DNA of 64,000 bases, taken from NCBI GenBank assembly GCA_035493475.1, contig DATJIF010000160.1:248001-312000 (forward strand), in the 5' to 3' direction. Under the pieces are notes generated by a model. It was not told the DNA's origin, ran no database searches, and saw only the letters and a program-made list of their open reading frames with translations. The DNA comes from Actinospica sp035493475 (GTDB taxonomy: Bacteria > Actinomycetota > Actinomycetes > Streptomycetales > Catenulisporaceae). Every line of letters begins with the position of its first letter. Positions within the stretch are counted from its first letter, which is position 1. Positions 24,206-32,698 of this stretch are shown here, in pieces. The translations under genes were made by a program, and so were the position numbers.

Positions 24206-24954
24206 CCGGGCGGGTCGCGGTCGTCACCGGGGGAGCGTCCGGCATCGGCCTAGCCGTCGCACGACGGCTGGCGGCGGATGGAGCAAGCGTGGCCATCGCC
24301 GATCTGAATGGCGAGGCCGCGCACGCCGCCGCGGAGAAGATCGCTGCGGAAACGGGCGTACCGGCCATTGGTGTGGCGCTCGACGTGGCGGACCGTGCGG
24401 CCGTGGAACGCGGCTTCGACGAGGTGCGCGACCGGCTTGGTGCGGTGGCGATCCTGGTGAACTCCGCGGGCAAGGAGGGCTACCGGCGCTTCGTCAACAT
24501 CAGTGTCGAGTCGTGGGAGGAACTGCTCAGGATCAATCTGACCGGCACGTTCCACTGCTGCCAGGTCGCCGTCCCGGATATGATCGCGGCCGGGTGGGGC
24601 CGGATCGTGAACATCTCCTCCTCGTCCGCGCAGAGCGGGCAGCCGCTGATGACCCACTACGTGGCCGCTAAGGCGGGGGTGATCGGCTTCACCAAGGCCC
24701 TCGCGCTCGAACTCGGGCCGCAGGGCATCACCGTGAACACCATCCCGCCGGGCTTCGTCGACACCCCGATGCTTCGCCGCAGCGAGGAGCGCGGACTGCT
24801 CGGCGAGAGCGTCGACTTCCACGCCGCGCAGACGCCGGTCCGCCGCGCAGGCCGCCCCGAGGACATCGCCGCCGCCACCGCGTACCTCGTGAGCGACGAT
24901 GCGGGGTACGTCACCGGCCAGATCCTCGGCGTCAACGGCGGCCGCAACACCTGA
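24202..24954 (+). CDS. Short-chain dehydrogenase/reductase
   Basis: A 250-residue classical SDR with an intact active site: TGGASGIG cofactor motif at residues 9-16, IADLN acidic residue favouring NAD(H), NSAG, catalytic Ser in ISSSSAQ, and YVAAK with Tyr and Lys. It resembles 3-oxoacyl-ACP-reductase/2,3-dihydrodiol-dehydrogenase-type SDRs. Its ATG overlaps the stop of the oxygenase-like gene (ATGA), so the pair is co-translated. In intact systems such an SDR oxidises the diol made by the oxygenase; here the substrate is unknown. Confidence 0.88.
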   Translation: MTGRVAVVTGGASGIGLAVARRLAADGASVAIADLNGEAAHAAAEKIAAETGVPAIGVALDVADRAAVERGFDEVRDRLGAVAILVNSAGKEGYRRFVNISVESWEELLRINLTGTFHCCQVAVPDMIAAGWGRIVNISSSSAQSGQPLMTHYVAAKAGVIGFTKALALELGPQGITVNTIPPGFVDTPMLRRSEERGLLGESVDFHAAQTPVRRAGRPEDIAAATAYLVSDDAGYVTGQILGVNGGRNT

Positions 24955-25027
24955 ACCGCGGTCGTGGGTCTGGCTACTGCGTGCGCGTGGCCACGGCCGA
25001 TCGGGGCGCAGCGACCCACTCCGGGCA

Positions 25028-25042
25028 GGACCTTGGTCTCTG
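25028..25042. promoter_or_regulatory. GGACC-type box upstream of the DHOD-like gene
   Basis: GGACCTTGGTCTCTG, a weaker member of the GGGACC-NNN-GGCCC series, 66-80 bp before the start codon at 25108. Confidence 0.4.
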
Positions 25043-25107
25043 CCCACCTTCGACGGGGCGTGATCGACTGATGGGCGACGGCCGACCGACACGATCAGGA
25101 GGCACCC

Positions 25108-26133
25108 ATGGACCTCACGACCCGTTATCTGGGCTTGGAACTGCGCAATCCGATCGTCGCCTCGGCGGGTCCGTACGGCCGCACGGTCGCGGGCGTGAAC
25201 CGCCTGGCCGAGGCCGGGGTCGGCGCGGTGGTCCTCGCCTCGCTGTTCGAGGAGCAGCTCGAACGGGAGATCAACGTGCACGGGGGACTGCTGCACGCCA
25301 GTGAGCCGCAGGAGCGGTCCGGATACGTGCCCCCGGGCGGATCGCGGCAGAGCCCGCGCGGCTACCTCGCGCTGATCGAGAAGACCGCCGCCACGACGGG
25401 CATCCCGGTGATCGCGAGCCTCAACGGCTACACCACCGGCTGGTGGACCGACTACGCCGTCGCGATGGAGCAGGCCGGCGCGTCCGCGATCGAGCTGAAC
25501 CTCTACTTCCCGCAGGTCGATCCGCTCATCCCGGCGGCCGAGTACGAACAGCGGCACATCGAGGTGCTCGGCACGGTCAAGGCGGTGGTCTCCGTCCCCG
25601 TCGCGGTCAAGATCTCGCCCTACCTGAGCTCGCCGGGCGATCTGGCGCTGCGCCTGGTGCACGCCGGGGCCGACGGACTGGTGCTGTTCAACCGGTTCAT
25701 GCAGACCGGGATCGACCCGGAGACGCTGAACGTGGACGCCACCTTCGAACTCTCCCGCCCGGCCGACGCCGCGTTCGGCCGCAGCTGGATCGCCCGGCTG
25801 CGCCGCCTGACCGCCGCGTCCCTGGCCGCGAGCACCGGGGTCGACGAGGCCGCCGACGTCGCCGCCTACCTGCTGGCCGGGGCCGACGTGGTGATGACGA
25901 CCTCCGCCCTGCTGCGGCACGGCCCCGAGCACGTCGACAAGCTGATCTACGGGCTGACCGGCTGGATGCGCCGCAAGGGCTTCGAGTCCCTGGACCAGGT
26001 CCGCGGAATGCTCGCCGAGCCCGTCGTGCGCGAAGAAGCCGGCAAGTCCGACAAGGGCGACGAGGGGCAGGCCCGGACCGGTTATCTCACGGCCCTGCAG
26101 AAGGCGACGCAGCGCTACAGCGCGGGCGGCTGA
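25108..26133 (+). CDS. Dihydroorotate-dehydrogenase-like protein
   Basis: A 341-residue TIM-barrel flavoprotein of the DHOD-like family (LELRNPIVASAGP, VIASLNGYT, AIELNLYFPQ, VAVKISPYLSSP, GADGLVLFNRF, GADVVMTTSALLRHGP). These are FMN-binding-type elements, but this family is distinct from pyrimidine-pathway PyrD and is often found beside 2-oxoacid:ferredoxin oxidoreductase genes; the real substrate is unknown. AGGAGG precedes the ATG. Its 3' end overlaps the convergent hydrolase gene by 47 bp. It is the first gene of the island carrying DevR-type boxes. Confidence 0.82.
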   Translation: MDLTTRYLGLELRNPIVASAGPYGRTVAGVNRLAEAGVGAVVLASLFEEQLEREINVHGGLLHASEPQERSGYVPPGGSRQSPRGYLALIEKTAATTGIPVIASLNGYTTGWWTDYAVAMEQAGASAIELNLYFPQVDPLIPAAEYEQRHIEVLGTVKAVVSVPVAVKISPYLSSPGDLALRLVHAGADGLVLFNRFMQTGIDPETLNVDATFELSRPADAAFGRSWIARLRRLTAASLAASTGVDEAADVAAYLLAGADVVMTTSALLRHGPEHVDKLIYGLTGWMRRKGFESLDQVRGMLAEPVVREEAGKSDKGDEGQARTGYLTALQKATQRYSAGG

Positions 26134-26758
26134 GCAGCGGCAGCAGCCAATCCCCGACCACGCGCGCGGCGAGGGCGATCTCGTGCTCCTCGTCGAACGC
26201 GCGGTCGGCGCGCGGCAGCAAGATCAGGTCGGTCGCGGTACGCAGCCATGTGCGCGTCTCGCGGAGCAGCGGAACGATCCCGCGCTCCCGGGCGCCCGCG
26301 ATCAGTAGGACGGGCGAGCGGACGGCCGCGATGGACGCCTCCGCCAGATCCGGCCGCCCGCCCCGGCAGATCACGGCCGCGATGTCCTCCTCCGGCCGTG
26401 CCGCCAAAAGCAGCGCCGCCGCCGATCCGATACCCGCGCCGAACAGCGCCACCGGAAGCCCTTCGGTCTGGGGCTGGCGGCGCGCACGGTGCACGGCCGC
26501 GGCCAAGCGCTCGGTGAGGGCGTCGATGTCGTACACGTGCCCCGCGTCGAATGCCGCGAGCGCGTCGATGATCTCGACTCTCAACACCGCGATCCCGGCG
26601 CGGACCAGGTGCGCCGACATCCACTCGCTACGCGGGTTGACCGTGGTGCCGCCGAAGCCCTCGGCGAACACGAGCAGGCCGACCGGGTGCTCAGGGAGGT
26701 CGAGCACGGCGGGTAGCTGGGTGGTCCGGGTCGGAACCGGCGCCGTCACGGTACTCAT
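26087..26758 (-). CDS. Alpha/beta-hydrolase (dienelactone-hydrolase-like)
   Basis: A 223-residue cytosolic alpha/beta-hydrolase. LLVFAEGFGG corresponds to the strand leading to the oxyanion loop. The nucleophile-elbow position reads FGAGIGSAAALLLAA, with Gly-Ala-Gly rather than the usual G-x-S/C-x-G, so the catalytic nucleophile is doubtful. VRSPVLLIAGARE matches the acid-bearing strand. The ATG overlaps the stop of the upstream small membrane protein (ATGA). AGGAGG precedes the start. Confidence 0.7.
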   Translation of the reverse strand: MSTVTAPVPTRTTQLPAVLDLPEHPVGLLVFAEGFGGTTVNPRSEWMSAHLVRAGIAVLRVEIIDALAAFDAGHVYDIDALTERLAAAVHRARRQPQTEGLPVALFGAGIGSAAALLLAARPEEDIAAVICRGGRPDLAEASIAAVRSPVLLIAGARERGIVPLLRETRTWLRTATDLILLPRADRAFDEEHEIALAARVVGDWLLPLLSRPRCSAASPSAGP

Positions 26759-26991
26759 CGTTCCTCCTTCGCCTTCGGCTTCGTGCACTGCTTCCCGCCC
26801 GCCTTCCCGACGACCGCGCTGATGGCGGGGGCGAGCGTGAGCCACAGGCCGATGGTCACGACCATCGCGGTGAGGTACCCGAAGGGCCGCAATCCCGTGT
26901 CCGGCGCCGTGGCCCCGGCGAACAGCATCAGCAGCCAGGAACTCACGAAGAACAACGGTCCCGCCGCCATGAGCCGGAAGTAACTGTCCAT
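26755..26991 (-). CDS. Small two-helix membrane protein
   Basis: A 78-residue protein with two hydrophobic segments (PLFFVSSWLLMLFAGAT near residues 12-28, and GYLTAMVVTIGLWLTLAPAI near 38-57) and a basic Lys-rich tail. GGGAGG precedes the ATG by 5 nt. It is the first gene of an operon with the hydrolase and is divergent from oleate hydratase; the GGGACC box at 27078-27090 lies between them. Function unknown. Confidence 0.7.
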   Translation of the reverse strand: MDSYFRLMAAGPLFFVSSWLLMLFAGATAPDTGLRPFGYLTAMVVTIGLWLTLAPAISAVVGKAGGKQCTKPKAKEER

Positions 26992-27077
26992 CACTGCCTC
27001 CCAGGGTCGGTCTCCAGCATCGCCGGGGCGGGCCGCGCCGACCAGAGTCGACCGTCCCGTGCCGACCGGACGACGAC

Positions 27078-27090
27078 GGGACCTTCGGCA
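27078..27090. promoter_or_regulatory. DevR-type box upstream of oleate hydratase
   Basis: GGGACCTTCGGCA, 62-74 bp before the oleate hydratase ATG and about 90 bp before the divergent small membrane protein. Confidence 0.55.
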
Positions 27091-27151
27091 CTCCACAGCC
27101 GGCGCGGACGGCGAGTCAATGGCAGGACAGGGCTCAGATCGGAGGACGGCC

Positions 27152-28774
27152 ATGACCGAGAGCGATTTCGCCGAGTCACCCGAGGACGCGAGGATCTTCC
27201 TGGTCGGCGGTGGCATCGCCGCGCTCGCCGCGGCGGTGTTCCTGGTCCGCGACGCCGGCTTCGACGGATCACGGATCAGGATCCTGGAGGAGCTGCCGGT
27301 GGCCGGCGGATCCCTGGACGGCGCGGGCCGCCCCGACGCCGGGTACGTCACCCGCGGCGGCCGGATGTTCGAGGAGGAGGCCTACACCTGCCTGTGGGAC
27401 CTGCTCGGCTCGATCCCGACGCTCGGCGACCCGAACCGCTCGGTCAAGGACGAGGTCTGGGAGTTCAACGCGAAGTGGCACTCGGACGCCGGTGCGCGGC
27501 TGATCGGCGGCGGCCACGAGGTGCTCGACGCGCACGAACTCGGCCTGGACGTCCACGACCTGGGTGCGCTCGCCCACCTGCTCTCGCTTCCGGAGAAGGC
27601 GATCGGCTCGCGGCGGATCGACGAGTTCTTCTCCGAGCACTTCTTCGCCACGAACTTCTGGGCGATGTGGCGCACCACGTTCGCGTTCCAGAACTGGCAC
27701 AGCGCGATCGAGCTCAAGCGCTACCTGCTGCGCTTCGCACAGGAGCTGCCGCGGATCCACACGCTCGCCGGGGTCCGTCGCACGAAGCTGAACCAGTACG
27801 AGTCGATCGTGCGCCCGATCTGCGCCTGGCTGACCGAACGCGGAGTGCAGTTCGAGTACGGCGCGCGGGTGACCGACGTGCTGTTCGAGACGACCAAGGC
27901 GGGACGAACCGCCCGCCGCATCGCGTTCGAGCGCGGCGAGTTCACCGGCGCCTACGATCTCGGGCCGCGCGACCTCGTGCTGATCACCATCGGCTCGATG
28001 ACGTCGGACGCCGCGTATGGCGGCGACGAGCACGCCCCCGAGCTGATCCGGGGCCACCGGGACGGCGGATTCGCGCTCTGGGAGCACCTGGCCGCCGAGA
28101 ACCCCGGCGCCGGTTTCGGAAACCCGGGCGTGTTCGACCGGGACGTGGACGCCTCGAAGTGGGAGTCGTTCACACTCACCATGCGCGACCCGCTGCTGAT
28201 CCACCGGATCGAGGAGCTGTCCGGGAACCTGCCCGGCACCGGCGGGCTGATGACCTTCAAGGACTCGCCGTGGCTGCTGTCCCTGGTCGTGCCGCACGCC
28301 CCGCACTTCGAGGGCCAGCCCGAGGGCGTGCACACCGCCTGGGGCTTCGGGCTGCTGCTCGACGAACCCGGCGGGTACGTGCCCAAGCCGATGCAGGAGG
28401 CGACCGGCCAGGAGATCCTCACGGAGCTCGTCGGACAGCTCGGCTTCGGCGCCGATCTGGAGCAGATCCTCGCCACCACGACCGTGATCCCGGTCATGAT
28501 GCCGTACATCACCAGCCAGTTCGCGCCGCGCTCCGTCACGGATCGGCCGCACGTGATCCCGCCGGGCGCGCGGAACTTCGCCTTCCTCGGCCAGTACGTC
28601 GAGATCCCCGAGGACGTGGTGTTCACCGTCGAGTACTCCGTCCGCAGCGCGATGCACGCCGTCTACGGGCTGACCGGCACCGCCCGGACGATCCCCGCGA
28701 TCTACCACACCGCGGTCCACCCGCTCGTGGCGCTGCGCACCCTCAAGACCGCGTTCACGTCGGCGGGCGGCTGA
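27152..28774 (+). CDS. ohyA: Oleate hydratase (myosin-cross-reactive-antigen family)
   Basis: A 540-residue FAD-dependent fatty-acid double-bond hydratase, converting oleic to 10-hydroxystearic acid. FAD motif VGGGIAALAAAVFLVRD starts near residue 17; the family-specific block NFWAMWRTTFAFQNWHSA and the RGGRMFEEEAYTCLWDL segment bearing the catalytic glutamate are clear. VIPVMMPYITSQFAPR and the conserved C-terminal region are present, so the protein is full length. GGAGG lies 6 nt before ATG 27152. Its DevR-type box suggests induction under low oxygen, perhaps for membrane lipid adjustment. Confidence 0.9.
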   Translation: MTESDFAESPEDARIFLVGGGIAALAAAVFLVRDAGFDGSRIRILEELPVAGGSLDGAGRPDAGYVTRGGRMFEEEAYTCLWDLLGSIPTLGDPNRSVKDEVWEFNAKWHSDAGARLIGGGHEVLDAHELGLDVHDLGALAHLLSLPEKAIGSRRIDEFFSEHFFATNFWAMWRTTFAFQNWHSAIELKRYLLRFAQELPRIHTLAGVRRTKLNQYESIVRPICAWLTERGVQFEYGARVTDVLFETTKAGRTARRIAFERGEFTGAYDLGPRDLVLITIGSMTSDAAYGGDEHAPELIRGHRDGGFALWEHLAAENPGAGFGNPGVFDRDVDASKWESFTLTMRDPLLIHRIEELSGNLPGTGGLMTFKDSPWLLSLVVPHAPHFEGQPEGVHTAWGFGLLLDEPGGYVPKPMQEATGQEILTELVGQLGFGADLEQILATTTVIPVMMPYITSQFAPRSVTDRPHVIPPGARNFAFLGQYVEIPEDVVFTVEYSVRSAMHAVYGLTGTARTIPAIYHTAVHPLVALRTLKTAFTSAGG

Positions 28775-28778
28775 GTGA

Positions 28779-28794
28779 GGGGACGTTCGGCCCG
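28779..28794. promoter_or_regulatory. DevR-type box upstream of the CBS protein
   Basis: GGGGACGTTCGGCCCG, 58-73 bp before the CBS-domain gene and just after the oleate hydratase stop. Confidence 0.55.
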
Positions 28795-28851
28795 CGCGCT
28801 GCGGGCGGTAGTGCTCTGCCCGGGCGTCCGCCGCGGCCGGACGATGGGGTC

Positions 28852-29283
28852 ATGGAGACGATGAAGGCGTATGACGAGCTCGACACGTCGACCGCGCGGG
28901 ATCTGATGAGCCCGGTCGACGCGACCATCAGCGAGACCGCGACGCTGCGCGAGGTCGTGCGGCGCTTCCTGGACGGCCACGCCCGGCATCTGATCGTGGT
29001 CGACGCCGACGGGCGCTGCGTCGGCGTGATCGGTCCGCGGCTCGTCGCCCAGGCCCACCGCGTGGACCTGCGCAGCGACGACCAGATCCCGCTCAGGGAC
29101 CTCGGCCACGCCGACTGGGTCGCCCTCGCCCCGCAGGACAGCATCCGGACGTGCGCGCGGCTCCTGGTCGAGTACGACCTCGACGCGATCCCCGTCGTCG
29201 ACGAGGAGCACCGTGTGCTGGGGATCGTCACCGTGCACGACATCGCGCGGGTCGCCGCGCACCTCACCGACCGCGCTGGCTGA
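28852..29283 (+). CDS. CBS-domain-pair protein (HRP1-like)
   Basis: A 143-residue protein made of two CBS motifs: ARDLMSPVDATISETATL with RHLIVVDADGRCVGVI, and a second half with LLVEYDLDAIPVVDEEHRVL and GIVTVHDIARVA. The length and layout match the mycobacterial hypoxic response protein 1 (Rv2626c, a DosR-regulon member), although sequence identity is limited. CBS pairs bind adenine nucleotides or S-adenosyl compounds. A DevR-type box lies directly upstream. Confidence 0.85.
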   Translation: METMKAYDELDTSTARDLMSPVDATISETATLREVVRRFLDGHARHLIVVDADGRCVGVIGPRLVAQAHRVDLRSDDQIPLRDLGHADWVALAPQDSIRTCARLLVEYDLDAIPVVDEEHRVLGIVTVHDIARVAAHLTDRAG

Positions 29284-29330
29284 GGGCCGCTGCTGTCGAA
29301 GGCCTCTGCCACGAGGCGTGATCCGCGTGG

Positions 29331-30359
29331 TCAACCCACGTAGCCGGTGCCGAGCAGGACGATCCAGGTGCGTCCCGGCTTCAACTGGAACGGGGTGCCG
29401 CCGACGGTGTACGAGGTGGGCGAGGTGTCGGAGGGCTTGGACCACTGGCCGTGCCAGACGTACCCGTCCCGGTAGAAGTCGGCGGTTCCGTGGCCGGTGG
29501 TCTGCGAGAAGACCTCGTTGGCGGGCTCGGCGGCGTTGTGGTCGGTGAACAGTCCGTGGCCGACGTCGACGTGCTGGATGACGACGTTGTCAGTGTACGC
29601 ACGGCCCGCGTCGAGGGTCGTGACCGGGGAACCGTCGCAGGAGACCAGCCAGTGGTTCGCCGAAGCCGTGAACGTGAACGAGGCCGTCGGCATGGAAACG
29701 GACACCGATCCGGTCGCCTTGCCGCCGCCGGGGATGGCTCCGAAGCGGAATCCGACGTCATTCGCCTGCGTCAGTTGCGGATAGGTGCGGAGGATCGCGG
29801 CGGGGTCGACGTAGGTGGGGGAGCTGCCTCCGTTGCTGAAGAGCTGTTCGGCGGTGCGCTGGGATATGTTCTGCACGTCGGCCTTGTCAAGGTACTTGTA
29901 CAGTCCGGTGATGGCGCCGCTGTAGACGAATCCGACGTGGCCGTACGGGGCCAGCAGCGGGATGTCGGTCTGCCGGGCGCTGCGCACGGGGCCGACGCGC
30001 GACGGGACGCCGCCGCTGTCGAAGACCGCCAGATACCGGCTCAGCCCGCCCTCGACCTGGATCACGTACACCAGGTCGGCGGAGTTCAGCCCGGCCTGCT
30101 GGTGCTGCGCGGCGCCGACGTTGTCGATCTTCACGGCCAGGACGCGGCCCGCGGTGCCGATGCCGGTGAACGGATTTCCCGGCCGGGTCCTCGGCTGCGG
30201 CTTCGGTTTCGGCTTCGGCGTCGGGCGCGCGGCCGGCGGACTGCCGCCGCCCGAGCAGCTCGAAACGCCGAAGTACGTGCCGACGCCGATCCCGCCGAGC
30301 GCCGCCAGGGCCGCGAGGAAGCGCCTGCGGTGCGGATGCGAGCCCGTTTCGTCGGTCAT
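29331..30359 (-). CDS. DUF3048-domain lipoprotein (YerB-like)
   Basis: A 342-residue exported protein. The N-terminus has an arginine-rich start (HRRRFLAALAALGGIGVGTY) and a lipobox-like VSSC at about residue 35, followed by a Pro/Lys-rich linker, so it is probably a lipoprotein anchored outside the membrane. The rest is the DUF3048 fold (VLAVKIDNVGAAQHQQAGLN, ADLVYVIQVEGGLSRYLAVF, VGPVRSARQTDIPLLAPYG, YVWHGQWSKPSD). Biochemical role unknown; cell-wall association is inferred. It converges with the CBS gene. Confidence 0.82.
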   Translation of the reverse strand: MTDETGSHPHRRRFLAALAALGGIGVGTYFGVSSCSGGGSPPAARPTPKPKPKPQPRTRPGNPFTGIGTAGRVLAVKIDNVGAAQHQQAGLNSADLVYVIQVEGGLSRYLAVFDSGGVPSRVGPVRSARQTDIPLLAPYGHVGFVYSGAITGLYKYLDKADVQNISQRTAEQLFSNGGSSPTYVDPAAILRTYPQLTQANDVGFRFGAIPGGGKATGSVSVSMPTASFTFTASANHWLVSCDGSPVTTLDAGRAYTDNVVIQHVDVGHGLFTDHNAAEPANEVFSQTTGHGTADFYRDGYVWHGQWSKPSDTSPTSYTVGGTPFQLKPGRTWIVLLGTGYVG

Positions 30360-30450
30360 GCACCTCTCATATCAGAATGACGCCCCCGATCCCAGGGCTC
30401 AGCGGCCCGCGTCCGGCGGATGCCGGGACGGGCCGCGGCGTCCCGAGGTC

Positions 30451-30465
30451 GGGACCATCGGCACT
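30451..30465. promoter_or_regulatory. DevR-type box (distal, devR region)
   Basis: GGGACCATCGGCACT, matching the left half-site exactly; located about 92 bp from the DUF3048 start and about 200 bp from devR. Confidence 0.45.
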
Positions 30466-30617
30466 GATGCCCCGGCCGCCGCGGTGGTTTCCTGAAGTTG
30501 ACGGCAAGAGCCTGAGACGGAATCGACGCGGAGAAGCGGCAGCCCCTCCGTCGCGCACCGCGCGATCGTCAGCCGCGAGCGATGGCGGGGCTCTTGCCGC
30601 CCTTCTGTGCGCGCCCC

Positions 30618-30632
30618 GGGACCTTGGGCCCG
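30618..30632. promoter_or_regulatory. DevR-type box (proximal, devR)
   Basis: GGGACCTTGGGCCCG, a strong member of the series, 35 bp before the devR ATG. Confidence 0.55.
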
Positions 30633-30666
30633 TGCGGGGGTCGGGCCGCCGGAATATCGTGGAGCC

Positions 30667-31344
30667 ATGGTGCAGACGCCGAGCCCGACGCAGCCGATAC
30701 GCATCTTCCTGCTCGACGACCACGAGGTCGTCCGCCGGGGCGTGAAGGACCTGCTCGAGGTCGAGGGCGAGTTCGAGGTGGTCGGCGAGGCGTCAAGCGC
30801 CGCCGAGGCCCTCGCCCGGGTCCCGGCGCTCAGGCCGCAGGTCGCGCTGCTGGACGTGCGGCTGCCGGACGGCGACGGCATCTCGGTGTGCCGGGACCTG
30901 CGCTCACGGATGCCCGAACTGGCCTGCCTGATGCTCACGTCGTTCCCGGACGACGAGGCGCTGTTCGACGCGATCATGGCCGGGGCGTCCGGGTATCTGC
31001 TCAAGCAGGTCTCGGGGACGGATCTGGTCGGTGCCGTGCGCACGGTCGCCGCCGGGGGATCGCTGCTGGACCCGAAGCTGACGGCGGCGGTGATGGCGCG
31101 GCTGCGCTCCGGCGACCACAAGGACCCGCTCGGCGCGCTGACCGCTCAGGAGCGCAGGATCCTCGACCTCATCGGGGACGGCCTGACGAACCGGCAGATC
31201 GGCGAGCGGATGTACCTGGCCGAGAAGACCGTGAAGAACTACGTCTCCTCGCTGATGGCCAAGCTGGGCGTCGAGCGCCGGGTCCAGGCCGCGGTCATGG
31301 TCTCCGAGCTGCGCAACTCGCAGGGGCGCGGCGGCGACCGCTGA
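30667..31344 (+). CDS. devR: NarL/FixJ-family response regulator, DevR/DosR-like
   Basis: A 225-residue two-component regulator. The receiver domain has the acidic pocket LLDDHE, phosphoacceptor Asp63 (LLDVRLPDG), Thr91 (LMLTS) and Lys113. The C-terminal LuxR-type HTH (LTAQERRILDLIGDGLTNRQ, then AEKTVKNYVSSLMAKLG near residues 183-200) is nearly identical to the DNA-recognition helix of mycobacterial DevR, including the Lys and Asn residues that contact GGGAC half-sites. GGGACC-type boxes surround this gene and recur through the island. No DevS/DosT-type sensor kinase is encoded in the window. Confidence 0.88.
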   Translation: MVQTPSPTQPIRIFLLDDHEVVRRGVKDLLEVEGEFEVVGEASSAAEALARVPALRPQVALLDVRLPDGDGISVCRDLRSRMPELACLMLTSFPDDEALFDAIMAGASGYLLKQVSGTDLVGAVRTVAAGGSLLDPKLTAAVMARLRSGDHKDPLGALTAQERRILDLIGDGLTNRQIGERMYLAEKTVKNYVSSLMAKLGVERRVQAAVMVSELRNSQGRGGDR

Positions 31345-31380
31345 GAAAGCCGATCCGCACGCGCTCTGTCCGCATACCGG

Positions 31381-32613
31381 TCAGAGTCCGAGCCGGGACG
31401 CCTCCGCACGCAGTTGTTCACGCGCTTCGGGGCGGGCGGCGTGCTCGATGAGGTTCGCCGCCTGCTCCTGCCGGGTGAGCCCGAACAGGTCGGCGCGGCC
31501 GATCTCGGTGACGATCGCGGTGTGCTGGAACGAGGTGACCGGCTCGGTCAGCCGTCCGACGACCGTGGAGGTGTCCGACTTCGCGTGCCAGGAGGGCAGG
31601 GCGATGATCGCCTGGCCGCCGGGGGAGTGCAGCGCGCCGACGACGAAGTCGGTCTGGCCGCCGAAGCCGGAGTACACGCCGCCGCGCACGTACGAGGCGT
31701 TGGCCTCGGCGAACAGGTCCACCTGGAGCGCGGTGTTGATCGAGGTCATCGCGGGCTGCGCGCAGATCCGGGCCGGGTCGTTGACGGTCTCGGTCCGCAG
31801 CATCCGCAGCCGCGGGTTGCGGTCGACCCAGGCGTAGAGCTCGGCCGAGCCGAACAGGAAGGACGCGGTCAGGTCCGTGTCCTGATCCAGCGCGCCGGAC
31901 CGTTCGAGGCCGAGCACGCCGTCGCTGATCATCTCCGACCAGATCCGCAGGCCCCGGCGGCGGCCCAGCTCGGCGAGCACCGAGTCGGGCACGGCTCCGA
32001 TCCCGGCCTGCAGCGTGGCCCCGTCGCCGATCATCCCGGCGACACTGTGGCCGATCCGCCGCATCTGGCCGTCGAGGGCGGCCGCGCGCGGCGCCGGCAG
32101 GGCGAGCGGTTCCTCCGCCTCGATCGCGAGATCCACGGCGTCCAGCGGGATCTGCGCGTCGCCGTACGTGTAGGGCATCAGCGGGTTGATCTGGGCGAGG
32201 ACGAGGCCGCCGTTCGCCCGGCACTGCTCGATCGCGGCGGGCAGCACGTTCACCTCGACGCCGAGCGAGAGCATTCCGTCGCGCGGCGGGGCGACGTTCA
32301 GCAGGACCATGTCCGGGCGGCGGGTGCTGGCCAGGATGCGCGGCACCAGCGAGAGCCGGGTGGGCAGGTAGTCGAGGGTGGGCAGGCCGCGCATGCCGGG
32401 GCCGACGAAGGGGCTCTCGTGCCGCACGCCGTCGCGGACCGGGACGCCGTGCTGCGCGGCCAGCATGAACAGCCGGTACGCGGGCACGGCCTTGTCCACC
32501 GCCTCCAGCAGCCGCCACGGCGTGGCGTGGTTGCCGGACGCGACGATCCGCGGTGTGCCGGCTTCGGCCAGCGGCAGGTGGGCGGCGATCTGCGCGCCGT
32601 CGATGATCCTCAT
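31381..32613 (-). CDS. Acetyl-CoA hydrolase/CoA-transferase family protein
   Basis: A 410-residue member of the acetyl-CoA hydrolase/transferase family (4-hydroxybutyrate or succinyl-CoA:acetate CoA-transferase type), transferring CoA between short acids. Landmarks are VEVNVLPAAIEQCRANGG, GDGATLQAGIGAVPDSVLAE, RIWSEMISDGVLGLERSGAL and the C-terminal SGFGGQTDFVVGALHSPGGQ with IVTEIGRADLFGLT. It is divergent from the acetyltransferase/synthetase fusion, with a DevR-type box between them. A role in acetate release under fermentation is inferred. Confidence 0.85.
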   Translation of the reverse strand: MRIIDGAQIAAHLPLAEAGTPRIVASGNHATPWRLLEAVDKAVPAYRLFMLAAQHGVPVRDGVRHESPFVGPGMRGLPTLDYLPTRLSLVPRILASTRRPDMVLLNVAPPRDGMLSLGVEVNVLPAAIEQCRANGGLVLAQINPLMPYTYGDAQIPLDAVDLAIEAEEPLALPAPRAAALDGQMRRIGHSVAGMIGDGATLQAGIGAVPDSVLAELGRRRGLRIWSEMISDGVLGLERSGALDQDTDLTASFLFGSAELYAWVDRNPRLRMLRTETVNDPARICAQPAMTSINTALQVDLFAEANASYVRGGVYSGFGGQTDFVVGALHSPGGQAIIALPSWHAKSDTSTVVGRLTEPVTSFQHTAIVTEIGRADLFGLTRQEQAANLIEHAARPEAREQLRAEASRLGL

Positions 32614-32649
32614 GCCTGAGAACTTAGGGCCTGGCCGCGCCGCCCGGCA

Positions 32650-32664
32650 GGGACCAACGGCCCT
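32650..32664. promoter_or_regulatory. DevR-type box between CoA-transferase and acetyltransferase fusion
   Basis: GGGACCAACGGCCCT in the 85-bp divergent promoter region, 37 bp from one start codon and 35 bp from the other. Confidence 0.55.
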
Positions 32665-32698
32665 GTCCGGTCGGGCGCAGCGGCATGAGCCTGGGGGC

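Larger units (their letters stand above)
30360..30666. promoter_or_regulatory. Divergent promoter region of the DUF3048 gene and devR
   Basis: This 307-bp region has no supported gene but carries two GGGACC-type boxes, at 30451-30465 and 30618-30632. The second is 35-49 bp before the devR start and suggests autoregulation. Confidence 0.5.
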
